64,000 nucleotides of DNA from Pieris napi (lineage: Eukaryota; Arthropoda; Insecta; Lepidoptera; Pieridae). Where the stretch lies: assembly GCF_905475465.1 (NCBI RefSeq), contig NC_062256.1, positions 877,662 through 941,661 on the forward strand, given 5' to 3'. The position numbers and the translations under genes were made by a program. The notes under the pieces were generated by a model. That model worked only from the letters and a program-made list of their open reading frames with translations. It made no database searches and was not told where the DNA came from. Every line of letters begins with the position of its first letter. Within the stretch, counting starts at the first letter, position 1. Positions 46,641 to 57,190 of the stretch are shown here, piece by piece.

Positions 46641-47324
46641 CATTGATATACAAAAAACCCAAGATGCACATTCAACGTCTAAAAAACGTCCTCAAAAAAT
46701 GAGCGCAACATTCTAAATTGTGCACTCATTTCAAATAGTGTCGCGTCTAATAAGTGGAGTCGATGTTATTTATTTGTGTTTTTTTTTATAAATAAATTTA
46801 TGTACTTTTGAACTTTTTTGTGTGTAGTTTTTGACAAATATATTTACGCTATATAAAGTGTAGGTCAGGAGGTCGCCAATTTAACATTTTTTTTTAATTT
46901 AAAGAAAAAACTTTTTAACCGGATTAAAGTTATGTATTATTATAAATTTACAACTATTTAACATCCAACACCTTTTGTCTTCAGTCACCGTGACCACTCA
47001 CGCTGTAAAGCACCCGAAAAGTCGGATAAATTTAAAATTATGTTAAATAGTTGTAAATAAAAAAGTCATGTTCGACTCCACTCAATACCTTGTCCTACCG
47101 ACCACGGTCGGTCGTAAAATTTTATTGCTTTAAGTACGTATACACTGCGTTGTAATAACAACTTTAAGCAATTCGCGTAAGGTTGATTTTGCAATAATAT
47201 ATGCTTGTAACATATACTGTTATAGACATACTGTTATAGAAAGGGACAGAAATAGTGTTTCGGGACACTTTCGAGCGTTACTTTTATTCGAGACTGTGCA
47301 TCTTGGGTTTTTTGTATATCAATG
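46641..47324. mobile_element. 684-bp hAT-like nonautonomous element downstream of Dcr-1
   Basis: Termini CATTGATATAC ... GTATATCAATG, flanked by a perfect 8-bp duplication GTTTTCAG (46633-46640 and 47325-47332). A second copy at 10736-11393 has the same ends. An 8-bp target and CA...TG ends indicate the hAT superfamily. It begins 152 bp after the Dcr-1 stop, so the Dcr-1 3' UTR may run into it. Confidence 0.85.
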
Positions 47325-47332
47325 GTTTTCAG

Positions 47333-48435
47333 TTAAAAAGTGGTTTGTAAAAAAACTTGATAAAAAAGCCAAGAAACAGTGTTCATATATTTATAAAATC
47401 AATTAATCATATGTATAATCTAGTTCTAAATTAACAGTCATAGCGAAATTTGACAATTTACATGTCAAGCGTCAATGTCAAGTGTCAGTGAAAAGCATGT
47501 TTATTTGTATAAAAAAATATACTGCTTAGATTTTTTACATTTTATACGTGTTTCTTTTATGTACTCTGATTTTTAATTCCGTACAATTCTGACAGCTATC
47601 GTTTTTTGACATGTCAGAAATTACAAACCGTTTTGGCCCGGCATATTTTGCAAATAAAAGTAACATATATTCATAAAAAATACGTAGCATTTTATTTTTT
47701 ATTGTCCTCAGATAAGTCAAATTTGTCCCTTTTTTGGGGGATAACTTTTTAGTAGCAACACTTAATGTCAGAATTCTTTGCAATAAAAATGAGTTAAGCT
47801 ACCTTTAGTACCATCGGAACCCCTTCACGGGTAATTAGACCTCCCGCTTTTTCCAACTGACTCTATCCATGGCTCTCTTTCTCCATTCGCTTCCTGCTAC
47901 CGCTTCTATTTCTTCTATTTACCTTTTTTACAATGCCTTAATTGTAAGAGAACATTTGACTATACAATCTGATTTATTTATTTAGCTCATTAAATATATG
48001 TCTATTTATAAAATATTGGTGAAATCTTTTAGTTAAGCCTTATATAATGAAAAAATAGTGACCAGCTTTGATTCTCTTAACTTTTGACACAACTGTTGAC
48101 AATGTAAATAAAATTTCCAAGGGTTTTGCAAACATGCAAACATCATCAATTGTATTTAGATTTTAATAAATTTTTTATGATATAAAAGTTTTTTATTCCA
48201 TTCTGTAGATAAATCCCTAAACATTTGTGAAGTGCCGAGTTCTTTAAATGTTCAGTTACATAGTATTATATTTTTTTATTAATTCTCTCAAACAAATATG
48301 AGTTTAGCGTAAAATTTGTGAAATAAGTTTTTTATGTAATCCATTAAACCCAAAACCAAATTTTATGGTTCTGCCAGTGGTTAACACAAGAATGACTAAG
48401 CAACTTTTAAATCTAACCAGAACAACCTCAAAACA
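47333..48435. other. intergenic, no gene recognised
   Basis: AT-rich DNA after the hAT-like element. No open frame with recognisable homology on either strand. Confidence 0.5.
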
Positions 48436-48439
48436 ATGA

Positions 48440-49200
48440 TAGGGACAATTACGGGCCATTGTCTCACATTTATGTCCTAGGCGCGACAGACAGCCCCATG
48501 TGCAGAGGCTGTTTCAACGCAGAGGAAACAGTCACCCACGTAGTCCTGGAATGCGAGGCTGTGGCTAAACAGCGTACAGAAATCCTCGGAACAGTGAGGT
48601 CGCTCCGTGAAGCCTGCGAAGTGCCCAGGAAGCTTCTGTGCTTTTGGAAGGAGTTAGGCTGCCTTAGTTAGCCAGGGCTCACGTACAAGTCAGTGGCGTA
48701 GCTACCTAGGGGCTAGGCGGGGCAGTGCCCCGGGGCCCTCAAGCTCAGGGGGCCCTCGAATCCTTACCAGAAATCTCGATCGAATTGAAATTTTGGTAAT
48801 TTCTCCCATTTTCAAAATAAATATGACAGGTTGCAACCCCACTTTAATCATGACAACTCAGTTGAGAGAAAATCAAAAGTTATGCTTAGGGAATTCCCCT
48901 AAATTCTTTCTGTAGGTTGACAGTGTCGTCAATTTGACGGATAGTGATATGTGCGTTTTGTAATTCGAGATTGGAAGCATTTATCAGAAAGAATTATTAA
49001 ACAACACAGTTGTTCGAGTGCCCTGCAGTGCACAAAATAGCTTAAGTAGCTTAGCATTTTTAAAGTATTTGTATATTTATATTTTTTTTGATAAAACCTA
49101 ATCAGTTTACAAAGCAGCGGGCCCCATTTTTCAATTGCCCCAGGGCCCTTGGTTACCTAGCTACGCCACTGCGTACAACGGACCTAGTGAGCGTCTAATT
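48440..49200 (+). pseudogene. LINE ORF2 C-terminal remnant, split by a hAT-like MITE
   Basis: 48459-48671 reads MCRGCFNAEETVTHVVLECE, a CCHC-type C-terminal region of non-LTR elements, ending at TAG. Its 3' UTR continues past the inserted element (GAGCGTCTAATTGCGGAAAA at about 49189). No upstream RT domain is recognisable. Confidence 0.62.
48691..49171. mobile_element. 481-bp hAT-like MITE with CAGTGGCGTAGCTA ends
   Basis: TIR CAGTGGCGTAGCTA with inverse at the right, and GC-rich subterminal GGGGCAGTGCCCCGGGGCCC. Flanks share CGTACAA on both sides (left one base offset), fitting an imperfect 8-bp hAT target. Confidence 0.72.
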
Positions 49201-49495
49201 GCGGAAAACGAGTCCACAAACCATACCATACCATGTAATCCATTACATGCTGGTAAAACAAATCTATTCATAACAAAATATCTGTACGAGCCAAGGCTGT
49301 ACATTTTGCTCACTTAGGCTTTCTTAGTTATAGTAGCGTGGCGATTACCTAAACGCAGAACTATGGTATCGCAAACAACCTTCGCCGTCGCACATATCTC
49401 CTAGCCCCTAGGCACAAAGAACCCGAAGTCTTGAAGAGCACTTGGGTTGCTCACCAGCCCCCGCAAGATTTTTAAGTAGATATTAGGCCAACTGG

Positions 49496-49579
49496 CCTGG
49501 ACAAAATCAAATTGATCCTGGACAAAATCAAATTGATCCTGGACAAAATCAAATTGATCCTGGACAAAATCAAATTGAT
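49496..49579. repeat. 21-bp tandem repeat, four copies
   Basis: The unit beginning CCTGGACAAAATC is repeated four times without a mismatch, a recent expansion. Not a CRISPR: there are no spacers. Confidence 0.9.
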
Positions 49580-49839
49580 TGCTGATTTTTTGCTTTAATA
49601 TATTTTTGTTATTATTATTTTTTTTATAATGCTACAAATGTAATATTTTTTTTATCTCACCCACTGTTTTGTTGTTTTTTTTTAATATTCTTATTACTCT
49701 TTAATGTTAATATTCTACGGTTTCGATATTTGTAAATATGTGAGGAACATGTAAACTAACTTTTTTAGTATAGTAGTTTATGCTAAGAGTACATTGTCTT
49801 CACATATAATTATTTAACAAATGTAACAAAATATTGTAA

Positions 49840-50000
49840 ACCTATTTTAAAAGAGTAAGTGTGAGTTTCTTGCCCATTCTTCTCCACACGAAACTACCTT
49901 TTGGAAGGGGCAACCAGAATCTTTGTATTTTTTTTTGACGTTCAAAAGTGCCATTTTAGATGGTCTAATTGAAATAAATGATTTGACTTTGACAACTGTA
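49840..50000. repeat. LINE 3' tail
   Basis: GTTTCTTGCCCATTCTTCTC through AATAAATGATTTGACTTTGAC, the usual end of a non-LTR element with a TTTGAC tail. Confidence 0.5.
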
Positions 50001-50023
50001 ATCCCGCCTTGTTTATAATTTAC

Positions 50024-50430
50024 TAGCCGTTTCGCGCCCGCTTTGCTGGACGAATTACAATAAATTTTATGTTTCATTATTTTATTTTTTTTTCATATTT
50101 TTATTATTCTTCTTTTTAACTTCCCGCTAAGAAAATTGAAATATTTCGAAAATCGAGTTTTTAACAGATGTTGACGTTTAGAGGTTCTAGGAAGCCTCCC
50201 CGAATGTTTCCGCGGCGAAGTCCGTATGGATAAATTTTCATAAAAGTAAAACAGCAATAAAAAAATGAAGGAACGTTGGAATTTAAATAAATATTGAAAT
50301 AAATAATAGCCATAAACCATCTAGGAAAAATTTCGCATCGAATGGTGGTAGTTTCATGTCGATACGATCAGTGGTTTAGGCGTGATTGAGCCTCAAACGA
50401 AGACCATTTTCATTATATATATATAAGATT
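50024..50430. repeat. repeat family 5 (TAGCCGTTTCGCGCCCGCTT)
   Basis: Starts TACTAGCCGTTTCGCGCCC and ends in an (AT)n run, the layout of the other Helitron-like families. No coding content. Confidence 0.45.
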
Positions 50431-50683
50431 GTACCCCACCATCCATAAGAAGAATGTTATATTATTTTAATTTCAAAATGCTCAAAGTGAGTTTTATTAG
50501 AGTTTCATTCAGGGTTGGCATTATTAAATGTTTATAAAATGAAAATAAATTAATATCTTGGACCAGTTGAAACTATGCTATTTCGTAGTTATATTTTTGT
50601 ACTTTTATTATTCTTCTTCCTCTTTTAGTGCACCTCCATTACTGGAGCTTGGCCGTCAGTCTCTTGAAGCGTGTCTTGTTTTA

Positions 50684-51174
50684 GGGCTTGTTCACACGTA
50701 CCACAACCACACCACGACCACAACCACACCTCAACCACACCACGTGGCCGAGCGTATATTTTGTATTGAAAATGAATAGGACTATTCACACGTACCACAT
50801 TTTGCAGTCATTATCGACCGTGTGTGTGATACCGACCACATCGCGACCACAACGCAACCACCAGCGGCACTGCGAACTAGTGGCCGACCACATCGCAAAC
50901 AAAACTTTGCGTCTACGCACGCACGCTTCCTTTCCCTCCTTCGGTTCATTCATTCTACGTTCGACTGAGGTGACAAAGTTTCCTCTTGGGTGTGTCTGCA
51001 CACGACGTTACCGCATCGCAACTACTGGCGACAATCCAACCACATCGACATTTTGTCGGTACCACAACGCAACTACAAAAAGCTGCAGCGACACTATTCA
51101 CACGTAACCACTGCTTGACAGCATTTTGTTGTTGCGACGTGGTGTGGTTGTGATAGGTACGTGTGAAAAAGCCC
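50684..51174. mobile_element. 491-bp TIR element with TTA target duplication
   Basis: Ends GGGCTTGTTCACACGTACC and an imperfect inverse, flanked by TTA at 50681-50683 and 51175-51177 (PIF/Harbinger-like target). The interior is full of CCACAACC / CGCAACCAC-type subterminal motifs in both orientations. The open frames across it are by-products of this composition. Absent from the right duplicate. Confidence 0.75.
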
Positions 51175-51421
51175 TTATTAGACTTTTCCATGATTACTGA
51201 CTACTGTTGAAAGATATTGAGCAGTGGTTTCCCGCTGCCTTCTATCCCAGACTTTTAAGGGATTATTTCCTCCCAAGGTCGCTGTAGCCTCTACTAATCC
51301 GTTGCTGAATCAGGTGTGTAGTGGTACCACCACTGTTATATTGGCATTGTAATTAAATAAAACATTATAATATGTATTGTGGGACAATATTTGTCGATTG
51401 TTTTTTGTAAATATATTAATC

Positions 51422-52207
51422 TACTAGCTGACCCGGCTAACTTCGTTCCGCCTTTCAGTTGAATAATATCGTTGTTACTTTAGTTAAATTTATTTTAGGA
51501 TTTCATTAAGGTAATAACATCAATACAACTTTTTTTGCAAATACATAAATGTTTTAGTTTTTGCCATTGCGAAAGAAGATTGGCAGTTTTACACATTGGG
51601 CCTCTTCTCTCTAGCGCCAATATTGCGATTCTGCATGTTAAATTACTTTCTGATATACAAAATTTTTTGATGAGATTAACAATCGTTTAATTATAAACAC
51701 GATTTTTTAAAGTGAACGTCACATCTCTTATAACCAATAGAAAAGTAGAAAATGGCGGATTGTTTACAAATTTCAATATATTACACAAAAAATCTTTTTT
51801 TGAAATACTTAGACCCGTTTCCGGCATCAAAAATCACGTGGATGTCCCCCGAGACTCCTGCATAATCAGTATCATCAAATTCGTGCGACACATTAACACG
51901 TAACCCAACTCAAGATGAAAGCCTGGTTATGCATCTCCTCATTCATCAAGATCGGAATTTCTTGAACTGACACGAATTCGACGTCAAATGTTGCGTAGTT
52001 TTGTCAACGGATGGCACCACATGCTGTTTGCATGCGTAAAATTAATTTACTTATTTATTGTTATTCGATAACTTATCGGATATTTTATTACTTATTCTGC
52101 TATTCGGAGCTGAGAAGAATCCACCTAAAAAGAGATAATTAACATCGGTCCAGCCGTTCTCGAGTTATAAGTGTTGTAACAAACACGACTTTGTTTTATA
52201 TATATAG
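51422..52207 (-). repeat. repeat family 6 (CTAGCTGACCCGGCTAACTT)
   Basis: CTACTAGCTGACCCGGC at one end; CGGTCCAGCCGTTCTCGAGT and an (AT)n end at the other. Lies within the left duplicate and is absent from the right one. Confidence 0.5.
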
Positions 52208-52540
52208 ATTACTGTTTAATGTAGTGTTGCTTTATTCTATGTGTATACAGTATTGTTTTGTGTGTGATGAAAATTTTAATAGTTGCCATAATGGAATAAT
52301 CTGTAATGGTATGTGTCTCATAATAAATGTAATTTGTTAAATAAATGAATGAATGTCCATATGACGCAGACTTTAAAAGTGGTTTGAAAGAAGGATGTTA
52401 GAAAACTACGATAGGATAATGAAACTGCGACCAATTGTAAGGAAATATATCAGAAAAATCTATACCTAAAGTATCTAAAAGTTATGAAGTGTAGGTGTCC
52501 TACAGGACAAGGAGGAATAAAAACTTTTTTATTTAATACA

Positions 52541-52546
52541 TTTATT
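52541..52546 (-). terminator. polyadenylation signal AATAAA of the diverged exonuclease duplicate
   Basis: AATAAA on the minus strand about 100 nt past the stop, in flanking DNA homologous to that of the intact copy. Confidence 0.5.
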
Positions 52547-52645
52547 TTACGAAACTTTTCAGAATGGAAACTTAACATAGTAAAATATTAATAAACATTT
52601 AAGAACACGTAAATGGGGACCATTCAATCGGTGTTGAATAAATAA

Positions 52646-53316
52646 TTAAAAGCTATATTTTTTGTAAATGTCCATAGCAGCTTTCGCAGAATAGAAAGAG
52701 TCATGTCGTTCTAGAATGGGCAATTCAAGCTCTTGAAAAGCTAAATTCTTGAGCGACTCTATCTCGCCGGATTCCTGAAAAATATATAATAATATATTAT
52801 AATTGCGTCATCTAAACGCCGTACTTGCATTCGGAATTAGTAAAGAGATAATTAGGTACTTATTATGTGTAACAGCCTTTACGCATCGAATGCATTGAAA
52901 AATTAACCAATAGAACCTCTAAAAATTATCAATATTTCAATGTTTGAAAGCAAAAACAAGTCACGAAGATAATGTTTTCTATAAAACACGCCAAACGAGA
53001 CCACGATATTTTAAAATAGAATTAAATAAACTAATTGTTATAATTTACTGAAATAAATAATGGCAATTACTAGGAGAGCAGGGTGGGTCGCCATGTCCTT
53101 GATATTAGAGTGGGAAAATCCCAAAGCTAGGAGGTATTTCTGAACATTAAATCCCACAAGCACGTCTTCCTCGTTGATGATTTCCTTCAATCGAAGGACA
53201 GCATAGCCTGGCACGTGGCACGTATCTAAAACCCGGTAAAAATTTTCGTCCACGAGGGTTACTGTAGAAATCTTATTAGAAACCATTTCACAATCGATAG
53301 CGTAGATACGAACCAT
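52646..53316 (-). CDS. diverged REXO4/ISG20-like duplicate, probably catalytically dead
   Basis: Two minus-strand exons, 53316-53071 and 52774-52646, in phase 0 with a 296-bp GT-AG intron at the same place as in the paralogue at 60711-61459; 124 residues. Exo I survives (YAIDCEMVS, D8/E10). Exo II has become VLVGFNVQKYLLALG, with Tyr61 where the paralogue has Asp90. Exo III reads HDSFYSAKAAMDIY, with Ser111 where the paralogue has Asp141; the His is kept. Exon 1 is 87 nt shorter, a multiple of three, removing the YIKPTRN...SISG segment. The frame and splice sites stay intact, so it may be an expressed pseudoenzyme or a young pseudogene; sequence alone cannot decide. Confidence 0.72.
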
Positions 53317-53455
53317 TTTAACTTGAACACAGAAAACTGTTACGTAAACTTAAAGCGCAAGATATCTGATGATAACAAATTTTTGATAACTCAGCGATCA
53401 AGCGCTGTGTGACCGTAGAATAAATCGCTTCATTATTTTATTCAAAGCTTTATTA
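53317..53455 (-). promoter_or_regulatory. duplicated upstream region of the exonuclease paralogue
   Basis: DNA just upstream of the minus-strand start resembles 61460-61638 upstream of the intact gene. A block containing TGATAACTCAGCGATCAAGC is almost identical in both, so the promoter region was duplicated with the gene. No core promoter motif is identified. Confidence 0.45.
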
Positions 53456-53544
53456 ATTGACAGTGAAAATAAAATGGCAGAGTGACAGCACACTTGTTCT
53501 TTATTTGTTACGTCTTCCAAAAAGTAGGTTTTAAATTTTTTTTT

Positions 53545-53800
53545 TTTTTTTGAATGGAATCTCGCTGTTGGCCTTTAGGGCCTTTACAGCTCAGCACGGG
53601 CTGGTTGGCGAGCGTAGCTCGGCCAGAATGGGCGTTTTTCCCGCGACTAGCGCAAGGGCGTCTCCTGTGAGACTCGAACCTCGGCTTGGGCCGTCGCGGG
53701 GTGGTCAATCGCCTGAAGGGCAGGACGGAAGCTCACTGGAGTGAGCGAAGTGCGAAGTAAAGATCCGCGCCTTCCCCGGTGAAGGCGGTTTTTACCCTAA
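53545..53800. repeat. GC-rich repeat fragment
   Basis: TGGAATCTCGCTGTTGGCCT starts here and, diverged, at 23690-23760 in intron 19, both behind a poly-T/A run. The open frames inside are not conserved. Confidence 0.5.
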
Positions 53801-53859
53801 TCTGTGTTTTGCTATTTGATTATTATTATTGGCCGCGCGGGCGGCTGTAGGTTTTAATA

Positions 53860-54030
53860 TGGCTGGCTTTGCTTCACTTCACTTTGGCACTCATCCCCTC
53901 CAAGTGGCTGGCATTTGCGGTTGGCAGGCATGGCGGTTGGCTGGAAGGTTGGTCAACATGGCATGGCTTGGTTTTGGCATTGGCTATGGCTTTGGCTTTG
54001 GCTTGGCTTGGCAGGATGTGACTGGCGACG
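53860..54030. repeat. TTGGC/ATGGC-rich low-complexity tract
   Basis: Irregular TGGCTTTGGC repeats; the 85-codon frame over it is a composition artefact. Confidence 0.6.
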
Positions 54031-54458
54031 TCACGTCCGTTACAATATTCAAAACGCCGGACGCCCAAGACGAAACGGCCAAGTAACTGATATCATTGTT
54101 TATAACAGCTGATCACTAATGTATCCGTTTGTACTTAATCATTTTTAAGAAACAGTGTAAATGTCTTTTTATACGTTGAAAAGTTGGAGTAATAAACAAC
54201 ATTTTTCGAGAAAAAAAATATAAGACAATATTTTTTATTTTATTTATTGAGAAAGATTTACAGCTTATTACTAACCTACTTACTAAATACAACTTTCTTT
54301 TACGCCATTAAATAAATCTTCACAAATAGTTAAGTACTAATAATATTAACTGGATTAGTAACAATAAAATGATTTTATTCAACTATATAAATATCAAAGA
54401 AAGTAATAAACTAAGTAAAAATTGGTTAAGTAACACTAAACAGTTTAGTATAACTAAT

Positions 54459-55229
54459 GGCCGATTTACATTATCTTAAGGCCGATTTACATTATCTTAG
54501 TGTTTAGGAGAATGCTTTAGGATAGTACTTTAGTTGAAACATGTAAACGCTACTTGCTTTAGTAAACGCTACTTGCTTTAGTACGGTTCTACTTGACTTT
54601 CAAGTTGAATCAAAATAGAATCGCTTTTTATTTTAGTTTCAAGTGATACCCCTCCCGCGCCCGCGCACCCCCCGAGATCTTCCCTCGTTGTGTGTAAACA
54701 CGTAATTTAGTCAAATCTTTAGGAGAGTGCATAAGTGCCGTGAAACGCGTGCGTGTTTTTTGAATTTTAAAGATGGCTAAATGGTCGGAAGATACAACTA
54801 TCAAATTTGTGTCTGAATATGTTGTTCACAAATGTTTGTGGAACGTTAAAAACAATTTATACAAAAACAAACCGCCTAGGCATTCGGCATACACTGCCTT
54901 AAAAGAAGCTATTTTATTTATTATTTATATTTAGTTTATTTATTTCGAATAAAATCTCGTCTTCTATTTGTTCCATAACTACAGTTAGTATTTTGCGTAG
55001 AATAGAGCGTATTTGCCGACGTCGTTGCGCGTTCATTGTGGCGCTGTAATGATACTCTACTGGAAGAAATGTAAACATTCACTCGCAACGCACTAAAGCA
55101 CTAAAGAACTTGCCTTGCCTTGCCTAGCTTGAAAGGCAAGTTCTTTAGCGTAGCGTTTACTAAAGCAAGTAGCGTTTACATGTTTCAACTAAAGTACTAT
55201 CCTAAACACTAAGATAATGTAAATCGGCC
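54459..55229 (+). mobile_element. deletion derivative of the same PIF/Harbinger-like transposon, direct copy
   Basis: Same TIRs and internal stubs as the element at 55681-56341, in opposite orientation. A 53-codon MADF-like stub runs 54773-54934 (+) and the second stub starts at 55036 (-). The left TIR start is repeated in tandem (54459 and 54480), so the left boundary is one of these two. Confidence 0.78.
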
Positions 55230-55250
55230 TTTATATGTACACTTAAAAAC

Positions 55251-55676
55251 TTATGGTTCATCATTCATTCCACTGAGGAGCTCAGATGTCATAGCTCTCC
55301 TTGCCGACACCACACTTGAGGCGAATAGGTCAATATCAGAAGTTAGACTATTAAACTTACTCGCCGCCCTAACCATAAAGCTGTTCCTTCTGTAATTGGT
55401 GTTAACTTTAGGTGTGTACAATAGGTGCATATTTTTTAGCGTCATATTATACACACGGAGACACACCTTACTTAGTAGCTAAATTTATTAAATATGTAAC
55501 ATCTGCAATCTCACGCCTGAGAGAGGAAGAATGTGGAAATGGTTACATCTTGTTAAGTAGTCAGCCAGGAAAGTCTTATCTTTTGGAGGTGTCTGATAAA
55601 TTTCTTTTGAATGAGTTCTATACGATTGCTATAAACGGCATATTGTGGGTTCCATACTTGCGAGGCGTACTCTACG
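55251..55676 (-). pseudogene. LINE (Jockey/CR1-like) reverse transcriptase C-terminus, right part
   Basis: Minus strand: a VEYASQVWNPQYAV segment just left of the inserted transposon, then downstream NSFMVRAASKFNSLTSDID, the usual non-LTR reverse-transcriptase C-terminal motif. A frame break lies between. The upstream part lies at 56346-56475, beyond the inserted element. Confidence 0.65.
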
Positions 55677-55680
55677 TTAA

Positions 55681-56341
55681 GGCCGATTTACATTATCTTA
55701 GTGTTTAGGAGAGTGCTTTAGTACAACTTGAAAGGCAAGTTCTTTAGTGCGTTGCGAGTGAACGTTTACATTTCTTTCAGTAGAGTATCATTACAGCGCC
55801 ACAATGAACGCGCAACGACGTCGGCAAATACGCTCTATTCTACGCAAAATACTAACTGTAGTTATGGAACAAATAGAAGACGAGATTTTATTCGAAATAA
55901 ATAAACTAAATATAAATAATAAACAAAATAGCTTCTGTTAAGGCAGTGTGTGCCGAATGCCTAGCCTGTTTGTTTTAGTATAAATTGTTTTTAACGTTCC
56001 ACAAACATTCGTGAACAACATATTCAGACACAAATTTGATAGTTGTATCTTCCGACCATTTAGCCATCTTTAAAAATCAAAAAACACGCACGCGTTTCAC
56101 GGCACTTGTGCACTCTCCTAAAGATTTTACTAAATTACGTGTTTACACACAACGAGGGAAGATCTCGGGGGGTGCGCGGGCGCGGGAGTGGTATCACTCG
56201 AAACAAAAATAAAAAGCTATTCTATTTTGATTCAACTTGAAAGTCAAGTAGAACCGTACTAAAGCAAGTAGCGTTTACATGTTTCAACTAAAGTACTATC
56301 CTAAAGCACTCTCCTAAACACTAAGATAATGTAAATCGGCC
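55681..56341 (-). mobile_element. 661-bp deletion derivative of a PIF/Harbinger-like transposon, inverted copy
   Basis: TIRs begin GGCCGATTTACATTATCTTA, flanked by TTAA at 55677-55680 and 56342-56345. Inside are the beginnings of two opposed genes: on the minus strand a MADF/Myb-like protein start (MAKWSEDTTIKFVSEYVV), and on the plus strand from 55804 a start reading MNAQRRRQIRSILRKIL. Both are cut by an internal deletion. It interrupts an older LINE reverse-transcriptase frame. Confidence 0.8.
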
Positions 56342-56345
56342 TTAA

Positions 56346-56475
56346 CATAGGCAAAGTACAGACTTTTAAGTGTCTTCACTAGGGTGAAGTTTGTTGATGT
56401 CCTAAAGATAAATCCTAACATTTTATAAGCTTTGCGAACAATGCTATCAATATGAGTATCAGAAGTTTGCTATCA
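56346..56475 (-). pseudogene. LINE reverse transcriptase fragment, upstream part
   Basis: Minus strand reads DTHIDSIVRKAYKMLGFIF and then a stretch ending SLYFAY. After the Harbinger-like element and one TTAA are removed the frame continues into VEYASQVW, so this and the piece ending at 55676 were one gene. Confidence 0.65.
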
Positions 56476-57190
56476 TGTAAGGCAAAAAGTCGATTTTGGC
56501 AAAAATGCAGTCTTTTTGTTCTTTGCTGCCGTCGGATTGTACCACCATAATATTTTTGTACCATATTCTTGCAAATAAATTATTATTATTATGTTTGGAA
56601 TGATCCTCGTAGACTCGCACACGGGCCTAAGCCAAGTGAACGCAGTTTTTTATCTTGTAGAAACTTGCGGATTATTCTTCTGGTATTTTAATATTGCTTT
56701 TTGAAAGGTAATAGAAATGGATTTCCAGAGGTCTATCAGTTTAATAGCTTCGTGTAACTGTTTTGGGATTATTCCGGTGGTGAACATTTATAGGGACTAT
56801 TGATACTTTGTTAAGGGTTCCAATCCTATTAATTTAATTTTTATGATCTGTATAATGCTATTGAGCTATTGTTTCTTGTAACTAGATGTTGGGTATGGCG
56901 ATATCTATTAAATGTGCTGTTTTATTGACTTTATAAGTTTTATATCTGGTCTATTGTAGTGGATTACTTTTTCTGTTAATATCGCTCTATCAAAGTATAA
57001 CTTATGAGTATGAATTTCTAGAATTATTATTATTAGGGCCTGGCCAAGGCGGAGGCGTGTCAGTGCTTAGACTTGAAGCAAGCTGTGTCAGCCTGCAATT
57101 GGGTACCTTTTAATGTGAAAAGTATTTTTAAATATGTAAGATAAGATATGTAAGATCTGTTGGCTGACCTTTATTAAATATATACATTAA

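Larger units (their letters stand above)
50440..53460. repeat. tandem segmental duplication, left copy (exonuclease part)
   Basis: Homologous to 60110-61640: both hold GCTCAAAGTGAGTTTT near the start, the same AATCTGTAATGGTATGTGT stretch, the two-exon exonuclease gene and its upstream region. The left copy is longer because it gained a 491-bp TIR element (50684-51174) and an intervening block at 51422-52207. Confidence 0.75.

Noticed and set aside
49496..49579. CRISPR-like array
   Set aside because: Units are directly adjacent with no spacers, in a eukaryotic genome; a plain tandem repeat.
50688..51107. 139-codon His/Thr-rich protein
   Set aside because: It lies inside a TIR element; His/Thr come from CCACAACC motifs.
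53829..54086. Gly/Trp/Ala-rich 85-codon protein
   Set aside because: It lies on TTGGC-type low-complexity DNA with all frames open; no homology.
54773..54934. A functional host MADF gene
   Set aside because: It is a 53-codon stub inside a TIR element, ends shortly after an AT-rich deletion junction, and recurs in the inverted copy.
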